NCBI RefSeq assembly: GCF_036170895.1
Contig: NZ_CP108036.1
Span: forward strand, 1,488,001-1,552,000
Reading direction: 5' to 3'
DNA length: 64,000 bases
Source of the DNA: Streptomyces erythrochromogenes
GTDB taxonomy: Bacteria > Actinomycetota > Actinomycetes > Streptomycetales > Streptomycetaceae
Below the pieces are notes generated by a model, which was given only the letters and a program-made list of their open reading frames with translations, searched no databases and was not told where the DNA came from. This document shows positions 56,898 through 64,000 of this stretch, in pieces (position 1 is the stretch's first letter; each line of letters begins with the position of its first letter). A program made the translations under genes and the position numbers.

Positions 56898-57213
56898 GAG
56901 GGTCCCCCCAGAGGACAGTCGTTCGGGCCCGTCCTGCTGGAGCAAGCCGGGGCAGAACTTATGCCCCCCTTACGTCGCGGTCAAGCCAGTTGTCGTGATG
57001 CCAAATCGGCCGGACCGCAGGATTTCCGGCATCGAAGATGCGACTGGGCGACACAGGAGTGACGTCGTGTCCGGGGAAGTCCGAAACGTCCCGCTCGCAG
57101 GCCTACTTGACACCCCGACACCCGCCCCGATCGTTACCCACATCGTTACCGCACTGCGACACCACGGCCCGGGGCGCCGGGAGGAGGTCCGGCGCCCCGG
57201 GCCGCGGCGGCCG
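56898..57213. other. Intergenic region upstream of DUF805
   Basis: 316 bases without a gene. It holds the leader of the DUF805 gene, a 12-bp-period direct repeat ATCGTTACC (57130-57138 and 57142-57150) that could be a regulatory site, and the chitosanase terminator hairpin at 57165-57204. Nothing else recognised. Confidence 0.6.
57165..57204. terminator. Terminator hairpin downstream of chitosanase
   Basis: A perfect 16-bp stem (57165-57180 with 57189-57204) and an 8-base GAGGAGGT loop lie 9 bases past the chitosanase stop. The loop resembles a ribosome-binding site by chance only. Confidence 0.87.
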
Positions 57214-58059
57214 TCAGCCGATGCGGAAGGAGTCGCCGTAGACCTTCCAGTCGAGCGGCGGGTCGAGGTTCAGGTTGCCCTTCCTGAGGAAGACCCGCTG
57301 GGCGGTGTCGACCCGGCTGGTGTCGCTGTGAGCCTCCTCCTGCTTCATGGCCCAGACCCGGGCGTCGAGGAAGGCGTTCAGCCAGGTGGTCTCGTTGCCG
57401 CCCTGGGACGGGGGCCTGGCCTTCGACAGGGCGCGCCCCCGGATGTTGCGGAAGCTGGTGGAGTCGGTGCCGTCGCCGTGCATGACGATGGCGTCGTAGT
57501 AGATGAACTGGCCGAGTACGCCGACCCCGTCCGACTTGCCCTGCTTGACGGACGGGTTGAAGTAGACCCGGTCGCGCTCGTGGTCCTGGGCCTTGCGGAA
57601 CTCGGCGTCCCGGGCGGCCTTCGCCCAGTCCCTGGTGAAGTTCGGGTCGAGTCCGGCGTGCGAGTCGCTGCCGTCGACGTTGCGCAGGGCGGGCAGGTAC
57701 TTGGCGAGGACGTTGCCCGGCTTGACCCGTGTGTAGTACTCGACGAGGTCGAGCATGTCGCCCGTGCCGGAGCAGAAGCCGATGATGCCGGCGGTGTAGC
57801 CGCGGCCGTCGCCTATGTCTTCTATGTACTTGTACTGCGCCTTCCAGTCCAGCGAGGAGTTCTCCGCACTGGAGACGATCTTCATGGCGATCTCCTTCTT
57901 CGCCGGATCGTCGAGCCCTGCGGCGGCCGCCGCCACCGTCGCCGCGGACCGCGCCGCAGGGTCGGGAGCGGCGGTCGCATGGGCGGCGACGGGTACGGCG
58001 AGGAGTGCGCTGCCGAGCAGGGCTCCGGCGGCCAGCATCGTGCGGTGGGGGGCGAACAC
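57214..58059 (-). CDS. csn: Secreted chitosanase, GH46
   Basis: A 281-aa exported chitosanase of family GH46, hydrolysing beta-1,4-glucosamine polymer outside the cell. Signal peptide about 1-30 (TMLAAGALLGSALLAVPVAAHATA) with an Ala-x-Ala-type cleavage site, then the mature enzyme. The catalytic acid Glu is in VSSAENSSLDW, and the catalytic Asp in IEDIGDGRGYTAGIIGFCSGTGDM matches the Asp40 region of the Streptomyces N174 enzyme. The GTG at 58059 is preceded by GGAGG. A candidate operator lies 37-55 bases upstream. Monocistronic. Confidence 0.95.
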   Translation of the reverse strand: MFAPHRTMLAAGALLGSALLAVPVAAHATAAPDPAARSAATVAAAAAGLDDPAKKEIAMKIVSSAENSSLDWKAQYKYIEDIGDGRGYTAGIIGFCSGTGDMLDLVEYYTRVKPGNVLAKYLPALRNVDGSDSHAGLDPNFTRDWAKAARDAEFRKAQDHERDRVYFNPSVKQGKSDGVGVLGQFIYYDAIVMHGDGTDSTSFRNIRGRALSKARPPSQGGNETTWLNAFLDARVWAMKQEEAHSDTSRVDTAQRVFLRKGNLNLDPPLDWKVYGDSFRIG

Positions 58060-58095
58060 AAGGCCTCCATGGGGGAGTTGAGGCGTCCTGGCTTC

Positions 58096-58114
58096 GTTAG
58101 GAAACTTTACTACC
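58096..58114 (-). promoter_or_regulatory. Candidate chitosanase operator (imperfect palindrome)
   Basis: GTTAGGAAA-C-TTTACTACC: each half matches the other's complement at 7 of 9 positions. It lies 37-55 bases upstream of the chitosanase start, in the region expected for the promoter. Streptomyces GH46 genes are known to carry a TTAGGAAA-type palindrome bound by the ROK repressor CsnR. No csnR gene is in the window. Confidence 0.55.
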
Positions 58115-58167
58115 AGAGCTGAGGGCGCCTCAAGACCCGTGCGTCACGCGGGAATTCCTCCGACCGG

Positions 58168-58785
58168 TCAACCGCGTGCTGCGATACGAGCCGTCAGTTG
58201 TCGCTTCGCGTCCGGCCATTCGGGACGCGTGATGCTGTAGGCGGCGGTGTCGCGGATCCAGCCGTCCCGCATGACCATGTGGTGGCGCAGGACCCCCTCG
58301 TGCGTGGCGCCCAGAGCTGCTATCGCCGCCCGCGACCTCGCGTTGCGCACGTCGGTGAGGAGCTCGACCCGGTTCATCCCCATCGCCTCGAAGGCGTGCT
58401 GGAGCATGAGCAGTTTGGCCTCGGCGTTCACGCCGGTGCCCTGCCAGGACGCGCCGAGGAAGGTGAAGCCGATCTCCAGCCTCCGGCAGGGGGTGTTGAT
58501 GGCCATCAGCCGGGTCGATCCGGCGATCCGGCCCGTCGCGGCGTCGACCGTCGCGTACGGGATCTGCGTGCCCGCGGCCCGGGCTGCCAACGCGTCGTCG
58601 ATGAAGCCGTGCACCTCGTCCGGGTGCGGGACCGTCGTCACCGGGAGCTCCCACAGCTTCCCGTCCCGGATCGCCTCGCACAGACCGTCGTGGTGCCGGT
58701 GCGCGAGCGGCTCCAGCAGGACGCGCTCTCCGACGAGCACGTCCTGCGGCCCGCCGGCCGCCCACTCCGCCGATGCCGATGCCAT
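58168..58785 (-). CDS. GNAT-family (RimJ/RimL-type) acetyltransferase
   Basis: A 205-aa GNAT protein with GERVLLEPLAHRHHDGLCEAI at the start, FTFLGASWQGTGVNAEAKLLMLQHAFEAMGMNRVELLTDVRNARSRAAIAALGATHEGVLRHH, then MVMRDGWIRDTAAYSI. These are the features of RimJ/L-like N-acetyltransferases (QGTGVNAEAK acetyl-CoA loop). The ATG at 58785 has GGGGCGG upstream; a GTG at 58821 would add 12 residues. Substrate unknown. Confidence 0.9.
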   Translation of the reverse strand: MASASAEWAAGGPQDVLVGERVLLEPLAHRHHDGLCEAIRDGKLWELPVTTVPHPDEVHGFIDDALAARAAGTQIPYATVDAATGRIAGSTRLMAINTPCRRLEIGFTFLGASWQGTGVNAEAKLLMLQHAFEAMGMNRVELLTDVRNARSRAAIAALGATHEGVLRHHMVMRDGWIRDTAAYSITRPEWPDAKRQLTARIAARG

Positions 58786-58869
58786 GTCCGCCCCGTCCGT
58801 CGCCCGTTGCTCACCCGTCACGGCCGGACCCTATGCGCTCCCCGATCCTCCTGCGCGCCTCGGGGCGCG

Positions 58870-59952
58870 TCAGAGCCAGCCGTTGCGGCGGAAGCCGCGG
58901 TGGATGGCGAAGCAGGCGAGCGCCATGACGCCGAGGACGAGGGGGTAGCCGTACGTCCAGTGGAGTTCCGGCATGTGGTCGAAGTTCATGCCGTAGACGC
59001 CGCAGACCATCGTGGGGACGGCCACGATGGCGGCCCACGCCGTGATCTTGCGCATGTCCTCGTTCTGGGCGACGGTCACCTGCGCGAGGTGGGCCTGGAG
59101 GATGGAGTCCAGGAGGTTGTCGTAGGCGCCGATCTGCTCGGTGGCCCGGGTCACGTGGTCGGCCACGTCCCGGAAGTACGCGCGGATCTCCGGCGGGATG
59201 ACCGGTATCGGCTGCGTGGCCAGCTGCTGGAGCGGCCGGCTCAGCGGGGCCACAGCCCGCCGCAGCTCCAGGAGTTCGCGCTTGAGCTGGTAGATCCGGC
59301 CGGCGTCGCCGCGGCCGCCGTTCTCGCTGAACACCGCGGTCTCCACGGCGTCGATGTCGTTCTGCACGGCGTCCGTGACGGCCACGTAGTCGTCGACCAC
59401 GTGGTCGGCCATCGCGTGCAGGACCGCCGCGGGCCCCCTGAGCAGCTGGTCGGGGGCGGCTTCCAGCTCCTCGCGCACCGGCCCGAGGGTGCCGCGGCCG
59501 CCGTGCCGGATGGTGATGACGAAGTCCGTGCCGGTGAAGGCCATCAGCTCGCCGGTCTCCACCACCTCGCTGGTCGCGGTCAGCTCCTCGTGCTCCACGT
59601 AGCGCACGGTCTTGAAGACGGAGAACAGCGTGTCGCCGTAGCGCTCCACCTTGGGCCGCTGGTGCGCGTTCACGGCGTCCTCGACGGCGAGCGGGTGCAG
59701 GCCGAACAGCTCCGCGAGGCCGGCGAGCTCCGACTGCGCAGGCTCGTGCAGGCCGATCCAGACGAAGCCGTCGCCCGTCTTGCGGACCCGGCGCAGCGCC
59801 TCCTCGACCTCCGCGCAATCGTCCTGCCGTACGCCGTCCCGGTACACCAGGCAGTTGACCACCGAGCTGCCGAGCGGGGAGCGGGCGGGGTGGCTGAGGT
59901 CGACGGCCCGTCGGTAGCCGCGGCGCACGGCCCGGCGCAGGTTGCTGAACAT
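58870..59952 (-). CDS. corA: CorA-type magnesium/divalent cation transporter
   Basis: A 360-aa CorA channel: a long cytoplasmic alpha/beta and coiled-coil N-terminal region (LLELRRAVAPLSRPLQQLA, DHVTRATEQIGAYDNLLDSIL), then two C-terminal helices. The signature YGMNFDHMPEL lies at the end of TM1 (ITAWAAIVAVPTMVCGVYGMNF). ATG 59952 is adopted; a TTG two codons earlier has a better-spaced GGGGAG. Monocistronic. Confidence 0.94.
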   Translation of the reverse strand: MFSNLRRAVRRGYRRAVDLSHPARSPLGSSVVNCLVYRDGVRQDDCAEVEEALRRVRKTGDGFVWIGLHEPAQSELAGLAELFGLHPLAVEDAVNAHQRPKVERYGDTLFSVFKTVRYVEHEELTATSEVVETGELMAFTGTDFVITIRHGGRGTLGPVREELEAAPDQLLRGPAAVLHAMADHVVDDYVAVTDAVQNDIDAVETAVFSENGGRGDAGRIYQLKRELLELRRAVAPLSRPLQQLATQPIPVIPPEIRAYFRDVADHVTRATEQIGAYDNLLDSILQAHLAQVTVAQNEDMRKITAWAAIVAVPTMVCGVYGMNFDHMPELHWTYGYPLVLGVMALACFAIHRGFRRNGWL

Positions 59953-60065
59953 GGACAACGGTGTGACTCCCCTTCGGCGGATCAGCGGACAGTCTGCCAT
60001 CCGCCGTGCGGCCCCCCGCCCGGGTCACCGCCCGGCCGGCGCCCGCGGCCTCCTCGGGTGGCGCT

Positions 60066-60458
60066 TCAGACCCGGTCGATGAAGACGCTGGTCGACTTCA
60101 CGCGTGCCGTGGCCCGCGCTCCCACCTCCAGGCCGAGCTCCTCCACCGCCTCCCGCGTCAGCAGCGACACGATGCGGTGCGGGCCCGCCTGGATCTCCAC
60201 CTGCGCGTCGACCGTTCCGAGCTTCACCCCGGTGACGATGCCCGGGAAGGCGTTGCGCGCCGAGGTGTACGCGGCCTCCTCGCCCTCGGCACCCTCCTGT
60301 GCGGCCTCGACGCAGAACGCGGCCAGGTCCGGCCCGTCCACCATCCTGCGCGTGCCCTCGCGGCGGGTGGGAAAACGTTCGGCGTCCGCCCAGCGGCGGG
60401 CCGTGTCGACGCTGACGCCGAGCAGCCGGGCCGCCTGGCCGATCGTGTAGGACTCCAT
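60066..60458 (-). CDS. MerR-like HTH plus TOBE (molybdopterin-binding-like) protein
   Basis: A 130-aa two-domain protein: an N-terminal MerR/excisionase-type helix-turn-helix (SYTIGQAARLLGVSVDTARRWADAERFPTRR, about 3-35) and a C-terminal Mop/TOBE domain (SARNAFPGIVTGVKLGTVDAQVEIQAGPHRIVSLLTREAVEELGL, about 65-130). The combination is known in actinobacterial molybdate-responsive regulators. The ATG at 60458 begins the domain. No mod transporter genes are adjacent. Confidence 0.9.
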   Translation of the reverse strand: MESYTIGQAARLLGVSVDTARRWADAERFPTRREGTRRMVDGPDLAAFCVEAAQEGAEGEEAAYTSARNAFPGIVTGVKLGTVDAQVEIQAGPHRIVSLLTREAVEELGLEVGARATARVKSTSVFIDRV

Positions 60459-60488
60459 GGCCGGCAAGCCTATGCGGTGGCCCGGCGT

Positions 60489-61397
60489 TCACGGCGAAGG
60501 GCTGCGCAGTGCCTCCGCGGCCGCCGCCGCGACCACGTCCGCCACCATCGACAGGGCCGGCGAGTCCAGCTTCCACTGCTGCCAGTACAGCGGTACGTCC
60601 ATCGGCCGCCGGGGCACCACCAGCACCAGCTCCCCCGTGCGCACCAGCGGACCCGCCTGCTGCTCGGGCACCAGCCCCCACCCCAGCCCGGCTACGACCG
60701 CGTCGCGGAAGCCCTCCGACGTCGGCACGTGGTGCCGCACCTGCCCCGCCCCGGCCGCCGCGTCCCCGGTCAGCGACCGGACGAAGACGTCCTGGAGGTC
60801 GTCCTTGCGGTCGAAGACGATCGTCGGCGCCCCCCGCAGGTCCCGCTCCGGCGCGCCCGTCAGGTACCGGGCGGCGAACGCCGGGCTGGCCGTCGGCAGG
60901 TACCGGGCCAGGCCCAGCATCCGTACGCTGCACCCGGCCACCGGGTCCGGGGAGGAGGTCACCGCGGCCATCACCTGCCCCTCGCGCAGCAGCGCCGTCG
61001 TGTGCGCCTCGTCCTCGCGGCGCAGCTCGATGCAGACCGGCGGATCCTGCGGCACCCGTGTCAGCGCGGGCAGGAACCACGTCGCGAGGGAGTCCGCGTT
61101 CACCGCGATCGGCAGCCTTACCGGGCCCCTGCCGTCGGCCATGCCCAGCTCGGCGCGCGCGTCCCGCTCCAGCCGGGCCAGCTGCCGGGCGAAGCGGACC
61201 ACCACCTCCCCGGATTCCGTGGCCCGCACCGGCTTCGTCCGCATCAGCAGCACCCGCCCGGTGCGCTGTTCGAGGGCCTTGACCCGCTGGCTGACCGCCG
61301 AGGGCGTCACGTGCAGGGCGGCGGCCGCCGCGTCGAAGGTGCCCTCGTCCAGCACCGCGAGCAGCGTGCGCACCTGGTCCAGGGGAAGCTCGTCCAT
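60489..61397 (-). CDS. lysG: LysR-family regulator, LysG/ArgP type
   Basis: A 302-aa LysR regulator: N-terminal winged helix-turn-helix DQVRTLLAVLDEGTFDAAAAALHVTPSAVSQRVKALEQRTGRVLL and a C-terminal periplasmic-binding-like effector domain (LPIAVNADSLATWFLPAL, as in ArgP/IciA). The ATG at 61397 overlaps a GTG one codon earlier. It is divergent from lysE across a 69-base gap, the classic LysG-LysE arrangement in which LysG with lysine, arginine or histidine activates the exporter. The AT-rich stretch 61407-61435 probably contains the shared promoter and operator. Confidence 0.94.
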   Translation of the reverse strand: MDELPLDQVRTLLAVLDEGTFDAAAAALHVTPSAVSQRVKALEQRTGRVLLMRTKPVRATESGEVVVRFARQLARLERDARAELGMADGRGPVRLPIAVNADSLATWFLPALTRVPQDPPVCIELRREDEAHTTALLREGQVMAAVTSSPDPVAGCSVRMLGLARYLPTASPAFAARYLTGAPERDLRGAPTIVFDRKDDLQDVFVRSLTGDAAAGAGQVRHHVPTSEGFRDAVVAGLGWGLVPEQQAGPLVRTGELVLVVPRRPMDVPLYWQQWKLDSPALSMVADVVAAAAAEALRSPSP

Positions 61398-61466
61398 CAC
61401 GAGCGCTAATGGTACGTAAAAATCTTTAGCTGTACTGAAAGGTGTCGGCTGCCTACGGTCGGAGCC

Positions 61467-62090
61467 ATGACACACGGCACCATCACCGCGGCCCTGGCCG
61501 GCTTCGGCACCGGACTCTCCCTCATCGTCGCCATCGGCGCGCAGAACGCCTTCGTCCTCCGTCAGGGCGCGCGCCGCCACGCGGTCCTCGCCGTGGTCGC
61601 CATCTGCGCGCTCTCGGACGCGCTCCTCATCGCCCTCGGCGTCGCCGGCGTGGGGGCCTTCGTCACCGCCTGGCCTGCCGCCCTGACCGTCGTGGGACTG
61701 GCCGGTGGCGCCTTCCTCGTCGGCTACGGAGTCCTCGCCGCCCGCCGGGTGCTGCGGCCCACCCCCGGCGCGGCCCTCACCGCGGAGGGAGCCGCCTCCG
61801 GATCCGCCCGCCGGGCCGTGCTGACCTGCCTGGCCATGACCTGGCTCAACCCGCACGTCTACCTGGACACCGTGCTGCTCGTCGGCTCGCTGGCCGCGGA
61901 CCGCGGGGACCTGCGCTGGGCCTTCGGCATCGGTGCGGGCCTGGCCAGCCTGGCCTGGTTCACCAGCCTGGGCTACGGGGCCCGGCTGCTGAGCGGCCTG
62001 CTGGCCCGCCCCTCGGCCTGGCGGGTCATGGACGGGCTGGTCGCGGCGACCATGGTCACGATGGGCGGCCTCCTCCTGGCCCGCGCGTAG
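61467..62090 (+). CDS. lysE: LysE/ArgO amino acid exporter
   Basis: A 207-aa inner-membrane exporter of basic amino acids with five to six hydrophobic helices. The first helix region GFGTGLSLIVAIGAQNAFVLRQGARR carries the LysE GAQNAFVLRQG signature; LTCLAMTWLNPHVYLDTVLLVGSLA is the second family block. The ATG at 61467 is preceded by GGAGCC. Divergent from lysG, its probable activator. Confidence 0.95.
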   Translation: MTHGTITAALAGFGTGLSLIVAIGAQNAFVLRQGARRHAVLAVVAICALSDALLIALGVAGVGAFVTAWPAALTVVGLAGGAFLVGYGVLAARRVLRPTPGAALTAEGAASGSARRAVLTCLAMTWLNPHVYLDTVLLVGSLAADRGDLRWAFGIGAGLASLAWFTSLGYGARLLSGLLARPSAWRVMDGLVAATMVTMGGLLLARA

Positions 62091-62320
62091 CCCTGCCGGA
62101 GGGACCGCAGACGGACGACCGCGCGCCCGAAGCCCCGCAAGGACCGCCCGGGCCGCTCCGGCGCCCGGCAAGGCCGCAGGCTCAGCAGACCGCACGGCGG
62201 CAGGCCGGGGGTCGGGGACCGGTCCGCCCGTCCCTCGGGGGGCCCGCATGTCGGCGGCGGCCGCCGGCCGCGGGCCCGGCATAGTGCTCCTGCCGACGAC
62301 CCGAGCCCCAGGAGCCCGCC

Positions 62321-63355
62321 GTGCCCGACCGTCCCTCCCCCGACGCGGTGCGCGCGTACTACGCCGACCGGCCGGCGCCGCTCGTGGCCGCCACCGGGAT
62401 CGTCCTGGACACCCGCGGGCGGGTCCTCGTACTGACCACTTCGTACAAGAGCGATCTGGAGCTGCCGGGCGGCACGGTCGAGGACACCGAGACGCCGGAG
62501 CAGGGGCTGGCCCGCGAGCTGCGCGAGGAGTTGGACCTCGGCGTGCCCGTCGGCCGGCTGCTGGCGGTGGACTCGCGGCCGCCCGGCCCGCTCGGCCGCT
62601 CCCTGATCGTGCACGTCCACCTCGTCGGGCCGCTCTCGCCGCAGGAGGCCGCGGCGATCTCCTTCGCCGACGGGGAGATCACGGCGGCGCGCTGGCTGCG
62701 GCCGGAGGAGGCCTGCGCGGTCCTGCCCGCCCGTGTCGCGCCCCGGCTGCGCGCCGGGCTGGCCGCCCTGCACACCGGCTCCTTCGCACACCTGGTCGAC
62801 GGCGTCCCCCAGCCCGGCTCGCCCGCCGGCCTCGATCCGGCCCGGCGCGCGGCCCTGGAGCATGCGGGCACCCTCGACGCCGCCAGCCACCGGGCCAGCC
62901 GGCCGAAGGCCCTGACCGCGGCGAGCGTGCTGTTCACCGCCGCCGACGGCCGGATCCTGCTGGTGCAGCCCGCGTACGGCCGCACCGACCGCTGGCACCT
63001 GCCCGGCGGCGGCATCGACAGCGACCTCGGCGAGATCCCGCGCGCCGCCGCCCGGCGGGAGGTCCGCGAGGAGCTCGGCCTCGACCTGGCCCCGGGCCGC
63101 CTGCTCGCCGTGAACTGGTCGCACAAGCCCGGCCGTCCGGCCCGCATCCGCTTCCTGTACGACGGCGGCGTGCTCGACGCCCCCACCCTGGCCCGGATCC
63201 GGCTGAACCCGACCGAGCTCCTCCAATGGCGCACCGTCCCGCGCGAGGAGCTCCCCGCCCTGGTCAAGGGCGCCCTGCGGCGCCAGATCACCGCCTGCCT
63301 CGAAGCCCGGGCCAGCGGCGCCGGCCCGCTGGAACTCCACGCGGGCCGCCCCTGA
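62321..63355 (+). CDS. Tandem Nudix hydrolase, two domains
   Basis: A 344-aa protein with two complete Nudix domains. Domain 1 (about 20-150) has GGTVEDTETPEQGLARELREEL (GX5EX7REUXEE core). Domain 2 (about 200-335) has GGGIDSDLGEIPRAAARREVREELGL. Both keep the metal-binding Glu set, so both may be active on different NDP-X substrates. The GTG at 62321 follows CCAGGAG. Domain duplication in one chain is unusual but seen in Streptomyces. Substrates unknown. Confidence 0.9.
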   Translation: MPDRPSPDAVRAYYADRPAPLVAATGIVLDTRGRVLVLTTSYKSDLELPGGTVEDTETPEQGLARELREELDLGVPVGRLLAVDSRPPGPLGRSLIVHVHLVGPLSPQEAAAISFADGEITAARWLRPEEACAVLPARVAPRLRAGLAALHTGSFAHLVDGVPQPGSPAGLDPARRAALEHAGTLDAASHRASRPKALTAASVLFTAADGRILLVQPAYGRTDRWHLPGGGIDSDLGEIPRAAARREVREELGLDLAPGRLLAVNWSHKPGRPARIRFLYDGGVLDAPTLARIRLNPTELLQWRTVPREELPALVKGALRRQITACLEARASGAGPLELHAGRP

Positions 63356-63397
63356 CCCGCCCTGCGGGGGCGCGGAGCCCGGGTTACCGTCGGCGGC

Positions 63398-64000
63398 ATG
63401 GACGGTGATCGCCGAGGGTGGCGCCAGTGCTTGCTCAGCGGGGCGGTGTTCGCCGTGTGCATGGCCGGCACCACGCTGCCGACCCCCCTCTACGGCCTGT
63501 ACCAGGAGAAGTTCGGGTTCTCCGAGCTGGTGGTGACCGTCGTGTACGCCGTGTACGCCTTCGGGGTCATCGGCGTGCTGCTGCTGGCGGGCAACGCCTC
63601 GGACGCCGTCGGCCGGCGGCCGGTGCTGCTGGCCGGGCTGGGCTTCTCCGCGGCCAGCGCCGTCTGTTTCCTGTGCGCCACCGCGATGGGCTGGCTGTAC
63701 GCGGGGCGGCTGCTGTCGGGGCTGTCCGCCGGGCTGTTCACCGGGGCCGCGACGGTCTACGTGATGGAGCTGGCGCCGCCCGGCGGGGCCTCCCGGGCCA
63801 CGTTCGTGGCGACGGCCGCCAACATGTGCGGGCTGGGCTGCGGTCCTCTGCTCGCCGGTGTGCTCGCGCAGTACGCCCCCTGGCCGCTGTACCTGCCCTT
63901 CGCCGTGCACCTGTTCCTGGTGGCGGTGTCGGCCGCCGTCCTGCTGGGGCTGGACGAGACCGTACGGGAGCGGCGGCCGCTGAGCACGGTACGGCCGCAG
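63398..64000 (+). CDS. MFS transporter, 3' part outside window
   Basis: The first 201 codons of a major facilitator protein. Six hydrophobic segments are visible, including GAVFAVCMAGTTLPTPLYGLYQ and VYAVYAFGVIGVLLLAGNASDAVGRRPVLLAGL (motif A, G-x3-D-x2-GRRP), then RLLSGLSAGLFTGAATVYVMELAPPGGASRAT. The second half is missing. Probably a drug-efflux or sugar-type exporter; specificity cannot be judged. Confidence 0.93.
   Translation, partial: MDGDRRGWRQCLLSGAVFAVCMAGTTLPTPLYGLYQEKFGFSELVVTVVYAVYAFGVIGVLLLAGNASDAVGRRPVLLAGLGFSAASAVCFLCATAMGWLYAGRLLSGLSAGLFTGAATVYVMELAPPGGASRATFVATAANMCGLGCGPLLAGVLAQYAPWPLYLPFAVHLFLVAVSAAVLLGLDETVRERRPLSTVRPQ

Noticed and set aside
57181..57188. GAGGAGGT as a ribosome-binding site
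   Set aside because: It is the loop of the chitosanase terminator hairpin and no start codon follows.

Overview
The window is high-GC actinomycete DNA of Streptomyces/Kitasatospora type. GTG starts are frequent, start/stop codons overlap in long co-directional runs, and long false open frames lie antisense to the real genes. Gene content also fits: GH46 chitosanase, monomeric NADP isocitrate dehydrogenase, AfsR-like regulators, cobF and a LysG/LysE pair. No database was searched; every assignment rests on motifs, protein length and neighbours.

Region 1 (1-25769, all minus strand) is a nonribosomal peptide gene cluster cut by the left edge of the window. In transcription order it has an XRE/NB-ARC regulator (24531-25769). 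Next comes a four-gene amino-acid cassette with overlapping ends: glutamate (methylaspartate) mutase S and E, an AsnRS-like/asparagine-synthetase-type ligase, and an FMN glutamate-synthase-domain enzyme (20031-24344). A perfect hairpin terminator follows. The assembly line is A-T-C-A-T (14941-19824), C-A-T-C (10284-14822), free-standing A-T (7614-9404) and C-A-T-C... (1-4143, truncated). Between the last two lie a type II thioesterase, a P450, an MbtH protein and a TauD/SyrP-like dioxygenase. Gene order suggests a colinear line of at least five residues that starts on an amino acid without an acylating C domain. The C domain that ends the second protein probably serves the free A-T protein. 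Specificity residues read by eye are Gln-like for the free A-T protein, Thr-like for module 3 and aliphatic Val/Ile-like for module 5; the first two are unclear. No terminating thioesterase is in view, so the line continues to the left.

Region 2 (25962-31595) holds a 54-aa membrane peptide, a 1227-aa HTH-NACHT STAND NTPase resembling bacterial NLR-type proteins, and a DUF4246 protein that may have a Fe(II)/2-oxoglutarate fold.

Region 3 (31777-43859) is a cell-surface polysaccharide locus. It contains a secreted PslG/GH39-like hydrolase and an eight-gene minus-strand operon in which every junction overlaps by 1-8 bases: GT2, small secreted protein, GT4, polytopic membrane protein, GT4, MOP flippase, polysaccharide pyruvyl transferase and GT4. 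A LamG-type membrane-anchored protein lies upstream.

Region 4 (44006-64000) looks like core chromosome. It carries tRNA-Pro(GGG), DUF309, a VOC protein, lutABC, cobF, a class V aminotransferase, a GH71-like secreted hydrolase, a degenerate NB-ARC fragment, two GNATs, icd, DUF805, a GH46 chitosanase with a candidate operator, CorA, a MerR-TOBE protein, lysG/lysE, a double Nudix protein and the start of an MFS transporter. No insertion sequence, integrase, CRISPR array or rRNA was seen.
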